Part shown: positions 1 through 10,791 of the stretch, in pieces
Position numbering within the stretch: the first letter of the stretch is position 1
How the letters are laid out: every line of letters begins with the position of its first letter
Origin: Terana coerulea
Lineage: Eukaryota > Basidiomycota > Agaricomycetes > Polyporales > Phanerochaetaceae
Assembly: GCA_024811115.1 (NCBI GenBank)
Contig: JAKOGH010000096.1
Location: forward strand, 186,001 to 250,000
Direction: 5' to 3'
Length of the DNA: 64,000 nucleotides
The notes under the pieces: model-generated
The model's input: only the letters and a program-made list of their open reading frames with translations
Told to the model about the DNA's origin: nothing
Database searches by the model: none
Translations under genes and position numbers: made by a program

Positions 1-956
1 GCCCATGGCTGGCGTCATGCCCATTGTCTCGTTCCACGAAGGGCCAACGTTGCTCTCGATAATCTCTTCCGCGACCTGTCGCCTCGACTGGAAACCGAAC
101 TGAATGAGTGTGAGACCCAGGCCGACGCGAGAACCATATTTTGCGGCGTGGGTTGTGTGAAGGAGGTAGGTAAACATGAACCCGACAAACTGGAAGAAGT
201 AGGATATGAAGACGTTGGCGAGGAAGAGGTACCAGGATCCTGTCGGCAGATCATCCACAATCATGTCGGCGTTGGGATCCAGGCTCGAAGGCGCATGGAT
301 GGTTGTCTCCCAGTACTGCGGAACAGCGTCCGCCTGTGCTTCGCTGTATGTCTATATCAAATGTCGTGAGGAAGGCTGTAATGTCCAAGGAGCATACGAC
401 TCACTGGAGGTGCCTGACTCTGTGTCTCCTCGGGAACGATGTGAACACTGCCATCCTCATTGCGCACTTGCACCGTCCTGCCCAGCTTCGCCGTAACATT
501 GGCAAAGACACCATCATTATCCATACCCCCACCGACCGCCCGCTGAGACGCTTCCGTCGGTAGCCGCTGGTAGTGTTGTGGCAACAAGGTGCCGACCACC
601 CGCCTGAAGAAAGACGGTCGATTCGGTGCAGGACGCACAGGCTCGATGGGCAGAATGCCGTTGCTGTTCCCAATGAAGTCGCGCTGCACCTGGGCGGGAT
701 CGGGAGGGGAGCCAGGTGGCGGGTAGTCGTAGTCATACTCCCGCTCAAAATCGTACGCCGCTGGCGTCGTCGAGACGGCTACCTGCGGCCGCTCTACTCC
801 AGACTGTGGGACTGCGTAGGCCCTCGTCAAAGGAGCAGACTCGGAGTGAATGTCTTCGTCGTCGTTGGGGTCGAGCTGGAAGGCTTCATGCATCTCTCGC
901 TCTGCATCTGGCACCGTACGCGGGTTCGGTAGAGGGGCATATCGCGCGGATGGCAT
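1..956 (-). CDS. Bsd2/NDFIP-family (DUF2370) membrane protein, 3' end missing
   Basis: Bsd2/Ndfip proteins are Golgi/endosome membrane adaptors that bring Rsp5/NEDD4-type ubiquitin ligases to membrane cargo such as metal transporters. The first exon (956 to 405) encodes a polar N-terminus with the family blocks FIGNSNGILP and DGVFANVTAK. An intron (404-316, gtgagt...cgcag) joins QAPP to YWETTIHA. The second exon then gives a hydrophobic segment (WYLFLANVFISYFFQFVGFM) and a second membrane-adjacent stretch (GLGLTLIQFGF), the usual order in this family. The start at 956 is the first ATG of the open frame. The coding region runs off the window edge, so the C-terminal membrane segment is not seen. 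I do not see a clear PPxY motif in the visible part; yeast and animal members use such motifs to bind the ligase. Family assignment is confident; cargo is unknown. Confidence 0.83.
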
Positions 957-1360
957 GGTACGGAGCGATGAAGAGGAAGAGAGTAGCCTGTATAATTTAG
1001 ATGTGTAGAATTAGGAGGGATAGGTTCAGGTATGAAGCATGAGAGTGGTTCGTAGATGGTGGTGCTGAGCAAGGCGGTGTGGTGTTCCCAAACAGGCTCA
1101 GCCGCTTGACAAGCGCCACGCTTACAGTACATAGGCAACAGCCTGCAACAGCCCCCACCACAGCGTTGTGAGTCGAACTCGCCGCTTTGGTCACAAACGC
1201 ATATTTGGACTGATGTGAATGAATGCAGAAGTGTGCATAAATCCAGAGTTGTGTCCGGTGGCAGCAAAAATCAGCAGATGCGTGATGATAGTAGTACAAA
1301 TGAAGCATGATAGTAGCTAACAGGGTGGGATGGTCCTGGCGAACCGGAGTCAGAAACACG
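957..1360. other. Intergenic, no gene seen
   Basis: About 400 nt between the Bsd2-like start and the Rsm1-like stop, both on the minus strand. It should hold the Bsd2-like promoter. Short open frames here have no recognisable motif, and I see no clear TATA box. Confidence 0.5.
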
Positions 1361-3452
1361 TCAACCAAGGAGACCCTTTACATATCTAAGAAGCTCACGT
1401 CCCTGGAAATAGCGAAATTAGTTTTCGGAATATGACATGAAAGAAGTAGACGCACCCCACGAGTTTTCACCCCTTCCACCATAGCCTCGACTTGATTAAG
1501 CTCTGGCTCTTCCTGCATCGGTGTATTTCTTGTATCGTCCGATGCAGCGAACGGATCCCTCGCGTGCGATGCTTCGAGACCGACCAAGTCTCTGTCTTTG
1601 CGTAGCCCCGTGTCTAGAAATCATGGAGATAACGGCGCGCCAGCCCTCAATTGGGGCGGGCTGTCCAGTGACCTGAGGAAGGGATGGATTCGAGCCCAAG
1701 GAATAGGGTCCCGGAGGTGGTGGTGGTGCTTGCGCCACCGGGTGAACTGGCAGTGAGGGAATGATAGTGGACTTGACGACGTAGGGGCAATACGACCGGT
1801 GCTCCTTCAGGACATCGAGTTGCCTCCGAGGCTGGCTTGCACATACTTCCCCCCGCCAAGGACGGGCCGGAGGGCAGAGGCTCTGCAGCACCGTTCAAGT
1901 TGGCTTGGGACGAAGGCAGGAACGCCCAAAGCCCTATCCGCCGTTGGCATAGAGAACAGTAAAGTAACGTGCTGTCGGGCTTGACCTTGGCGAGGGCAGA
2001 TGGCGTGACACTGGCGATACTCAGTGTGCTACTTTCGCGCTCATGCAACCTGGGCCTCGCACTAGCCATCGGGGATGAACCTCGAGAGACGGACGAAAGG
2101 TTGGCGCTGATACGAGGGCGAGATGGTGTTGAAGGGACAGACGGTGGAGCCATGGAAGCTGACCGGGATGTGCAAATTGGCCCAGCGGGCGTGGAAGATT
2201 GACTTGGTAGCATTATCGTCCACCCAAATAATGCGGTAAGAACAGCCGTTTCTGATGGCTCGGGTATGAAATCCACGTCCATAGACTCGTGGCCAGACGC
2301 TGAAGATGCGGTGTCTGACGACACGTTGTCGTTGTGCAGTTTGAACGAACGGAGCACAGATAGCAATGACTGAAGCTGAGTAGATGGCTGGATTGTCCTT
2401 TGAGTAAAGCTTGCGAAGGCGATGGAGACCTTCTGGCTTACTAGTGGGTGCTTAATATGCACGTCCTTCATGACGAGATCCAACTTTGCAGCTCGAGATT
2501 TCACTTCTCTGGTCATGACCAGCGGTGTTTGCAGTGGTATGCGGTATATTGAGTCTACGAAAGTCAGTGATAGCTGGGTATATAAGGCCTAATGGAGACT
2601 TACCTTCGCAATGTTTCGACTTCCATGGGCACCCCTCTTTATGCATGTCCACCAGCGAGAGCCGTTGTTTCTCAACCAAGGCAGCCGCTGTAAACGAAGA
2701 TAATCAGCATGGACTTACCTCATTCCCCTTCAAACATACCAGCGTCCCTGTTCATTCCGCTCTTGTTGGCTATGATCCACGACACGCCACAAATCCCGCA
2801 GACCAACCGGTCCTTCCCTTCGTTTATCCATCCACACTTGGCAGCCGCCACTGCGTCGATAGCGGCGGGTTTGTTGGCATACGTCGTAAGCTTGTATGTG
2901 CTTAAACGGGATATGAAAGATGCGGTGGATGATGGTCTGTACTCCGAGGCAACCGAAGGGGCAGAGAGAACAGAAAGGAGTGGGGTGGACGAGGAAGTGG
3001 TAAACTTCTTTGTGCGTGTAGGTTTACGGTTCAAGAGAGCAACTAGATGTGGTGCAGTTTTGGATAGGCTCTCCATTCTTGATGATGAAGCCGCCCTAGT
3101 AGAGAAGATGTCCATTGGGGATGTCTACACGAGAAGGCTGCTAAACGTACGGTTTGGTCTCCTTCTTGATCCCATACTTGGCCAGAGTTGAGAACAGAGA
3201 GCGTGTCGTCTTTACTTTCTTAGCAGGAGGGGCGTCCTCTGAGTTGATCGACGGCGCGACAGCCATGTCAAGGTTATGGATGGCATCTTCGAACTTGCGC
3301 TGTTCAGGAGGTCAGCAGCGTGGATTGAGAACCTTCGCACTGCAACTAACCTTCAACCCTCTATCACCCGCGGTGGCGTTCAAGCCACCAGCAGAAGAAA
3401 CAGACACGTTCGTGTTTGAAGGGCCAGCAATTGTAGAGGTAAGTGATGCCAT
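1361..3452 (-). CDS. C3HC zinc-finger protein, Rsm1/NIPA family
   Basis: Rsm1 (fission yeast) is linked to mRNA export; animal NIPA/ZC3HC1 is a nuclear-basket protein. Exons inferred on the minus strand: 3452-3351, 3299-3151, 3095-2740, 2687-2604, then 2554 onward, with a last exon 1402-1361. The C3HC domain is clear: SRLSTYKLTTYANKP, CGWINEGKDRLVCGICGVSW, then LVEKQRLSLVDMHKEGCPW. A second zinc-finger-like block follows (LLYCSLCQRRIGLWAF, then LDVLKEHRSYCPYVV, GWRAVISMISRHG), and the end matches the family tail (VEAMVEGVKTRG joined to GRELLRYVKGLLG). Two frame changes, near 1815-1875 and 1575-1630, are not fully explained. The second could be a 52-nt intron with a weak gtctcg donor; the first has no good intron and may be an indel. 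The start at 3452 opens a short N-terminus ending at a clean donor. Confidence 0.85.
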
Positions 3453-4198
3453 GACGGATGGTGTTCAAGTCAAGACTCAGGCTCGAGGTCAGGCTCGGCG
3501 CCCGCGGCTTGTTGGACTGGACATCGGCGCTTTTGTGTCGAGCGCCTGCCTCATAAGCAAGTTTGTTAACCACCCCTTCCGCATCGACTCTTGAGTCCCT
3601 TCCATGTCTTGACTCTTTTTCCAAGTCCCCACCACCGCCATTTCGACATTTAATGTAAGGCTTAGCCTCATATTGACAGTGGTACTCACACAATGACTTT
3701 TTGCTAGCAGTGTTCTGCTCATTTTCCGGAGCATTTGACCCAGTCGGCAGATCGGGCTCGCTGGCCCTATGCCCCCGCCGGTCGAAGTTCACAAACAGGA
3801 TTGCGTGTGGGTAGACACCGTACAGATATCGGTATTAATCCAGTGCATAAAGATTCATAGTACAAGACTGCCATGCCCTTGAAACCCGTCCATTCCCGTC
3901 CGCCTTTTTTTCGCCCTAATCCTCGGTTAAACCACGTCGAGGAACGCCCCCGACATGGACATACTTGCTGCGAAACGTAGTCATAAGACTGAGCTATCTC
4001 AACAAAATGCTCGCGGCCGTTAAAATCAAGGAGTATCTTGCACTGGCAAATGACAGCCATGATCCGACGATGTACCTGCAGTCTGATGTACGTATCCGGT
4101 GCTCTCCAGCCCGCCAAGCACATCAGTCATAACGAAGTTTCAATAGACGGATGCGTATAAAGATGCGCGCGAGTTCGATGCCTGAACAAGGGACCAAG
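3453..4198. promoter_or_regulatory. Divergent promoter region, Rsm1-like / CBM1 protein
   Basis: About 750 nt between two divergently transcribed genes. A TATA-like TATAAAG lies at 4156-4162, 37 nt upstream of the CBM1-protein ATG. Open frames inside this stretch (for example minus 3364-3792) carry no family motif and overlap the first Rsm1-like exon, so I treat them as chance. Confidence 0.5.
4156..4162 (+). promoter_or_regulatory. TATA-like box of the CBM1-protein gene
   Basis: TATAAAG, 37 nt before ATG 4199. If used, the 5' leader would be very short. This also argues against the upstream in-frame ATGs at about 4151-4187 as start sites. Confidence 0.4.
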
Positions 4199-4863
4199 AT
4201 GAAGACGTCTATCATTTCGCTTATCGCTTTTGCAGTCTCTATGTCTGCTACGACTACGGACACGCTCACGACCGTGGTGACCAGTAGCTCTACCCCGATC
4301 GCAGTGCCAACCACGACGTGGGATTGCTTTCCCCCGGCGGCCAAACCATTAAAGGTCCCTGCCCGACGACTTCGAACCCATTGACGACTCAACCGCACAC
4401 TCCTATCGGCACCAGTACCGTAACCGTGACTCCGGTGCCAACCACGACGTGGGATTGCTTTCCCCCCGGCGGTCAAACCATTAAGGGTCCCTGCCCGACG
4501 ACTTCGAACCCATTGACGACTCAACCGCAAACTCCTATCAGCACCAGTACCGCAACCGTGACTCCGACCTCAACTACCCCTGCGCCTAAGGTGCGTAGTG
4601 CGCTATTTGGATTTGTTATCTGTTAAAATTTTGGTGTGCTGTAGTACGCACAATGTGGTGGTAAGTACCAAAGGTGCACCAGACTTCTCGCATATATGCT
4701 AATTATGTACAGGCATCGGATACGTAGGTTCGACGGCATGCGTCCCTGGGGCGAGCTGCCATTACCTAAACGCGGTAAGTGGCACACGGTGAGATACTTG
4801 CATTCCGCATCTCGGCTTATGTTATAACGCCTCTAGTTCTATTCTCAATGCTTGTCGCCGTAA
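4199..4863 (+). CDS. Small secreted protein with C-terminal CBM1 and duplicated linker
   Basis: CBM1 is the roughly 35-residue fungal cellulose-binding module, normally carried by secreted plant cell-wall enzymes. ATG 4199 opens a signal peptide (MKTSIISLIAFAVSMSA), then a Thr/Ser-rich region with two near-identical 44-codon units containing PTTTWDCFPPGGQTIKGPCP. The CBM1 is split by introns: 4591-4644, 4661-4712, 4775-4836. Spliced, it reads YAQCGGIGYVGSTACVPG..., then LNAFYSQCLSP and stop, with the four Cys and the aromatic residues of the family. Exon 2 is only 16 nt (4645-4660). No catalytic domain is present, so this is a free binding or expansin-like helper protein rather than an enzyme. 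The first repeat unit has 5 C where the second has 6 (4331-4335 versus 4462-4467), which puts the signal peptide out of frame with the CBM1. That may be a sequence error or a disabled allele. Confidence 0.8.
4304..4566 (+). repeat. Two-copy tandem repeat, 131 + 132 bp, inside the CBM1 gene
   Basis: The unit starting gtgccaaccacgacg at 4304 recurs at 4435. The copies are nearly identical over their whole length and encode a Thr/Pro-rich linker with two Cys per unit. The first copy is one base shorter because of a C5 versus C6 run. The high identity indicates a recent duplication. Confidence 0.9.
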
Positions 4864-5509
4864 GTCAACCGTAAGTTGACATAGCAGACGTCGGCGGGTG
4901 AATCATCAGACCGCTGGAGGAGAATGTTGGCAGTCATTGGCATTTATAAGACAGAGGTTCCCCTACCCTATTTTGACGAGCATGGCAAGAACGCCTTACG
5001 ACAGTTCGATAGCAGTGTCACAGTACCAGCACCAGTAAGTAAGTAACCAGTCACGCGTTTTCATGACGGTGAGCATGCAAAGTGGTACTTAAGTCGCCAC
5101 CTGCAAGCAAGACTCTCAAGGAAATGGAATGGTCCACCGAATATAGCACCATAAGCCAAACCTCGATGTGAAACGGCCTTCATACTTGCCTAAGCCCAAC
5201 TAATGTACGTGTAGTTTGAAGGATGGACGGCCGCTGAGCGCCTCACATCTGATGCAGACTTGCGCCACAAAGTAGTGGGCTCCTTTTCCGGACAGCTGCC
5301 CGCTGCCGACCGTTTCGCTCAGAGTCTCAGTCACTACTTGACACTTAGTACTCATACTTCCTATCGTGGACTTGGTGCATTCTCGTGCTTCGCAAGTGGG
5401 AAACTGGCTCGCTGTCATTGTCAAGCGGGCATGAGACCGTCATACCGCGCACTTCACACAAAGGAAAGGCTGTGCGTGCATTCCGCTATCAAACAAGTAC
5501 AGCAGCCCT
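4864..5509. other. Intergenic between convergent genes
   Basis: About 650 nt between the CBM1-protein stop and the stop of the PPR-like gene, so both 3' untranslated regions lie here. No coding motif, tRNA or repeat was recognised. Confidence 0.5.
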
Positions 5510-8500
5510 CTACGTGCCCCCACGCTTCTCATACACCTGCCTTGCTCGTCCCATCCGCTCCTTCATTTCCAACTCTTTCAGTATACCCACAATCCTCCGC
5601 GCGCTTTCGGCATCCCCCCGGAGGTACAGAGCCTTGATGAACATCTTGTACAGCGGCCGGACATGCATCGTGTACGAGATCGGCGACGAGAGCTCTGGCA
5701 TCCGGAACTGCGTGTCGCCGGCGGAGTCTGTCCCGAACGGTGCCGGCACCGGGACGGACAGCGTCGCCGACCGGATAGCCACTGCGCACCATACGGTCGA
5801 ACAAGGCGCGCACCATGCTCGCGTCCACCGCCTTCGTCCATCGGAGGATCGCCTTCAGGAGGATGTTGACGGTGACACGGTTGGGCGCGAAGCCCTCTTC
5901 GGCGATCAGCCGGTTGAAGGCTTCAAGAGTCCTGCGCATTTCCCGTGCTTGTTGTCGTGAGGGATGTATCAAGGTGCCGTGGATGATGCTGTTTGCGACG
6001 CTCCCGCAGCAAGCTCGGTTGGAAGCTCGGATCGCGTGTTTTTGTACAAACGCTTGGCCGCTCGCATACGACCGGAAGCGATCAATAGTTGCAACACTAG
6101 GGACACGTCTGCGGGACTCGACGTGGGGGTCAGCATTGTTGGAAGTCTGAGGGTTTGAACGCGAGCCGGGTTGTGGAGTCGAAACCGCCCTTGGCGTAGG
6201 ATGCTGTGTGAAGCTGGCGAGAGGATGCCGCTTGCTGCCGCCGATTTTGAGAAATTGGAAGCCATGAGGTGCGCGCCGCTGTGCACGAACCCCCACATGA
6301 GTTCGCGATGAGTTTGGGCATTGCGGCCCGCGATATCCAACAGCCCAGCATGTCGCAACAGCCGCATCGCAAGCAGAAAGTGACGCTGCCTAACGAGCTC
6401 CACGGACGCACGACGGACAAACTTGACGGAGAAAAAGGACGGCCACCACCGCTGCGTAGCTTCTAGGACGGACGGAAGCTGAGGGAGTCGGCGCATTATC
6501 AAAAGATAGAGAGCGGCATCTTCAAACACCTTGCTCGAAACGCTTGGCGGCTCAGTGGTCTGCAGAAATTTCGCCACCGTCTTGCAGATGTGATCGTGAA
6601 GTTGGCGGAGTCGAGGCATGTGGTTGGCGTGAGGGAGCTGAATGAAGACCGCACTCAGAACGTCTAGCCTGTGGCCGGTAGATAGCCGTGTGTCTGCGAT
6701 AAATTTGAGTGCGTCTGCAATCTGTCCAGACCGGGCAACCTCCACACCGAAAGAACGCAAGGTACGCGACTCCAGCCGCATCTGAGACTGCTCCGCAAAG
6801 GCATGGATTGAGCGTGCGAGGGTGAGGTCGGCCTTGACAAACCGACGAAACAAGTCTTCCACGACAAGGACGTGCGAATCGGGATGGACGTGGGCTAGGG
6901 TCACCGACAAGACCCTGCGGAGCTCGTGCCCACAAACTACAGCGGCGACGCAGTATTCCACGGTAATCTGAGGTACAGCGAAATACCCGAACGCTCGCAG
7001 GTAATGCCAGCTATCTTCGACAAAGTCCACGTCCCTCATACGCCCTGCGAGGTAAAGAAAGGATGCGGCGACGGCATGGCGTACGGGCTGATATGTGGCT
7101 AATAGACTCGGCGGCGTAGATGACCATTCATCCCACAAGACTCTGAGAGTTCGTCTGATGTCCTGGGAGTAGAGACCACGCCGTTGAAGCGTGAGGTCGT
7201 TGACGGCGTCCATACTTCGCGGTAAGATGGTCTCGAATAGTGCCAGGGTGAAGATGATCTTCCAGCCTAACGAATCGTTTAGGCCCTCTCGATCTAGAAG
7301 CGATAGTTGAGTATGGAGATCTGGAGAAGGCCGACTCGCCATCGCGACAATTTGTAGCTTGAGCCATGCGACGTCGGGGGATAAGTCTGCCGTGGAGTCA
7401 AGAGACAGCTCCGAGACCACCGTTTCTAGAGACCACCGGAGAAGTTGAGACTGTACAACCGAATCCTGTGTGCTGGAATCACAGGCCACGGCCTTCGTAA
7501 GAGACTGCGCAAGGTCTATGATCGTAAAAGGTCGAGTATCGTGTGGAGGAGGGGGTGTCCGGGGAGGGTTTATTGGCTACAGCAGCCAACCTTTGGTGGG
7601 TGCGTGACGTCAGAGCCTTCAGTAATTGCTCTTTGTGGTGACTGGAGAAATGACGTGGCGAGGCCGAAGTGAACTGCCAGATGAAGTCCAGCAAGTGCGA
7701 GTCGGAATCGCGCTGCTTGGTGATAAGACCGCAGACTATCTGCATGCACTCGTCGGCACAGTTGGGTCGTCGTCGAAGTGCTTCGAGATAGGGAATATGG
7801 ATGCTGGAGTCGAACGATGATTGACAGATTCGTATGTAGTTTGAGCGCGCTCGTTCAAGTAGCTGTTTGGCATGATTATCATAATCTAGCGAGTGGGTTA
7901 GGCGTAACGGGACATGAACGCAACTCAAGGCTTACCTACCATTCACGCTTCCCTTGACTTTCAAGCTCCAACTGTCTCGCCAACTGTGCGCGCATCAACC
8001 AGTAATGATCGCTCTCAGTAAGCTTCCTCCTTAAACGCATCTTGTCCCCAGCGACTCGAAAGACGAAAGGCCAATATGAGCGACCGAGATCCGTAGCTCC
8101 CTGGTTGAGGACTGCCGACGTGAGCGGGTGCGCGTAGATTGAGGGGTAGATTACACTGGGAGTAGACAAGGATAGGCTGCCAAACAGGCTGATTAATCCG
8201 CTCAACTCCAGGGCGGTAAGGCTTGGAGTTTCCGGGTGGGCTGTAATAGATCGATACATGGAACGAATCGTGTTGGCAGTATGAACCACACGATCCGAGG
8301 CAGACGTCTTCGGGGAAAGGAAAGCCTTAAGAAGGATTAAATAGCGGGTTGACGACCCGGAAGATGGTCTAGGAGTCTCGGTCTTGTGTGGTAGGTCGTC
8401 TGAGGCCTGAGCAAGGCTCGAACCGGCCTGCACTCCGTCGGCCCGCTCGGAATGTGGCTCTTCAGATCGACCAGACTCGTACTGTGGGTGGGATGCAGCA

Positions 8501-8811
8501 TCTTCTGGCCGGTCTGTCTCGGTGACGTCGGCAGGTTCATGGTTTCCGAACTGCTGAGTAGTGTGTTGGCATTCAGGAAGCGCGACCGAGAAGAGTGGCG
8601 GGTGGATAATGTTACAAGGTTTCAGGTTCTGCCGTTCATATGTCAACTTGGATGTAGGCTGCACCGATGACGATGCACTAAAGACGCGAGTCAGCGCGTC
8701 TGGTTCGCTCAATTTACCGTCTGGACTGACCGCATGACATTGAACAAGGCTCTGCCCCGTCCGCCCACCGCTCGGACGGCTGGCAAGGACCATCGCAACA
8801 TTCCATTGCAT
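5510..8811 (-). CDS. Large PPR-like helical-repeat protein, probably mitochondrial
   Basis: This is a roughly 1,000-residue protein assembled from several exons on the minus strand. The C-terminal part has pentatricopeptide-type helical hairpins, for example FNRLIAEEGFAPNRVTVNIL and YKMFIKALYLRGDAESARRI, plus a tail KELEMKERMGRARQVYEKRG. PPR proteins usually bind organelle RNA and act in its processing or translation. Exons inferred: 8811 to about 7950, about 7880 to 7560, about 7530 to 6048, 5988-5772, 5707-5510. The last two introns are well supported (5989-6047, 59 nt, gtacaa...aaacag; 5708-5771, 64 nt, gtcggc...acgcag), because each restores the conserved frame. The two upstream junctions are less certain. 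The start at 8811 is the first ATG of the first coding frame. The N-terminal third is low-complexity and I recognise no domain in it. The organelle location is inferred from the family, not seen. Confidence 0.6.
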
Positions 8812-9386
8812 AGAAATCCCTTCAACAGGCTGCACTAGTCGCGTGCGGCGCGGTACGCTTCAAAGACCACTGAGATCCAGAAGTGACGTGTCTCGCGCGC
8901 CCTTGAGGGATAACGAGTTCAAGGCCGCAGAGGAGTACGACCAAGCAGCTTAGAACAAGGCGTGCAAGCTCGAGAGAAGGATGTTCGTCGTTGCGCCTCT
9001 CGCCGTTCGGAATGGGACGCCGCCGTCGTGGCCTGCGGGCCGCGCGGGGGCGCGACTGGTTCGGGTCGAAGGTGCTTCGGCAAACGCCGAGGCACGCCGA
9101 AACCTTAATCCTGGTACTGCAGCCACACATACGCCCGTCTGGACTTCGCTGCTGCAGCTCACACCGTCCAACGCCACACGAACAGTCGCCTTGAAAAATC
9201 CTTTGGCACCACCGGTGGGTGAGTGTTGCACTGTCTGGGGAGAAGGAAAGGGCTGATTTTGTCTGCAGAGGTCATAGGGAGGCACTGAACTCATTCACGA
9301 CACCACTTCACCCACAACACTTGTAAGTTTGGATAAATGTAGTAGATATACTTGAGCTTACCCCGTGTTTCAGACAGTAAAATACG
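8812..9386. promoter_or_regulatory. Divergent promoter, PPR-like / P0
   Basis: About 575 nt separating divergent starts. No convincing coding signal; the GC-rich open frames near 8950-9290 lack motifs. A pyrimidine-rich acceptor-like stretch (gtgtttcag, near 9366-9374) just before the P0 ATG may belong to a leader intron. Confidence 0.4.
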
Positions 9387-10550
9387 ATGGGTGCCACTCG
9401 TGCGCAGAAGGAGGTCTACTTCCAGAGGCTCAAGGAGCTGATTGAGAAGCACCGTGAGCCCTCACATACATGCATATCATAGACACGATACTGAACACGT
9501 ACTTCCAGCCTCTATCTTCGTCGTCAACGTCGACAATGTCGGTTCCAACCAGATGCACCAGATCCGTGTCGCTCTCCGTGGCAAGGGTGTTGTCGTGATG
9601 GGCAAGAACACCATGGTTCGCCGTCTCCTGCGTTCAATCCTCTCCGAATTCCCCCAGTTCGAGAGGCTCCTCCCCCACGTCCGTGGCAACATCGGCTTCG
9701 TCTTCACCTCCTCCGACCTCAAGGAGGTCCGTGACCTGATCACCGCCAACAAGGTCGCTGCCCCCGCTCGTGCCGGTGCCCTCGCTCCTCTCGATGTCGT
9801 CATCCCTGGTGGTAACACCGGTATGGAGCCCGGCAAGACCTCCTTCTTCCAGGCCCTCGGTATCCCCACGAAGATCGCTCGTGGTACCATTGAAATTGTC
9901 TCCGACGTCCAGGTCGTCACCGCGGGTACCCGTGTCGGTGCTTCCGAGGCTACCCTGCTCAACCTGTTGAACATCTCTCCGTTCACGTTCGGTATGTCGG
10001 TTGTCCAGATCTTCGACAACGGCAACGTCTTCCCGCCCTCCGTTCTCGATGTCACCGACAAGGAGCTCCTTGACCGCTTCCTGTCCGGTATCAAGACCAT
10101 TGCTGCCATCTCGTTGGCCCTCAACTACCCCACGCTGGTCTCCATCACGCACTCGCTGGTCAACTCCTACAAGAACCTCCTTGCCGTGTCCATCGCTACC
10201 GAATACTCCTTCGAGGGGCGCCGAGAAGGTACGTATCCTCATAGCGCGCATCTCGTGCTTCGTACGATGTTTCAATTATACACACACTGAAAATGCTGAG
10301 CGTCTGACGGACGCATGCTGTCAACTTTTCATTAATCTGACGGATTCGACTGCATACACCCTTCATAACAAACGTGTCGCTAACACACTACCTATAGATC
10401 AAGGAGTACCTTGCCAACCCTGAAGCGTTCGCCGTCGCCGCGGCTCCCGCTGCCTCCGAGTCCGCTGCCGAGGCTGCCCCCGCCGCCGAGGAGAAGAAGG
10501 AGGAAGAGGAGGAGGAAGATGATGACATGGGTTTCGGTCTCTTCGACTAA
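9387..10550 (+). CDS. RPP0: 60S acidic ribosomal protein P0 (uL10)
   Basis: P0 anchors the P1/P2 stalk on the large ribosomal subunit and helps recruit translation GTPases. Exons: 9387-9453, 9509-10228, 10398-10550. Exon 1 gives [20 protein letters not shown]. Exon 2 holds the uL10 core ([58 protein letters not shown]) and exon 3 the Ala-rich hinge and the acidic P-protein tail ending [10 protein letters not shown]. At the end of exon 2 the sequence has a G4 run (10215-10218) where the conserved reading needs three. Without that extra G, exon 2 joins exon 3 in frame as SFEGAEK then IKEYLANPE. With it, the C-terminal tail is out of frame. No alternative splice site repairs this, and P0 is essential, so I suspect a consensus error rather than a pseudogene. 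Confidence 0.93.
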
Positions 10551-10791
10551 ATACTCGCACCCCTATATCCCCTCGTACCTCATTGTTCGTGTAATGCTTT
10601 GTATTTTTACACGTCCAAAATGCATCCATGCATCTGTGCTGATAGATTTACAGTTTTGTGGGTTGTGCGATCGACCAAACTCTTCTACTTTACTGCGGTG
10701 TCCATGCGATTATGATTTCACAACACAAACTTACAATAACACAACAAACATACAATGACAATATGCACGACAGCTGCGGATGCTCGGCATT

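Noticed and set aside
4123..4530. Repetitive 135-codon minus-strand frame
   Set aside because: It is the antisense of the duplicated CBM1-protein linker; the plus strand has the signal peptide and CBM1.
4304..4566. Programmed frameshifting in the CBM1 gene
   Set aside because: The second repeat copy shows the intact C6 run, so simple indel or sequence error explains the break without invoking recoding.
9477..10275. Two long minus-strand open frames opposite P0
   Set aside because: Shadow frames caused by strong codon bias of a highly expressed gene.
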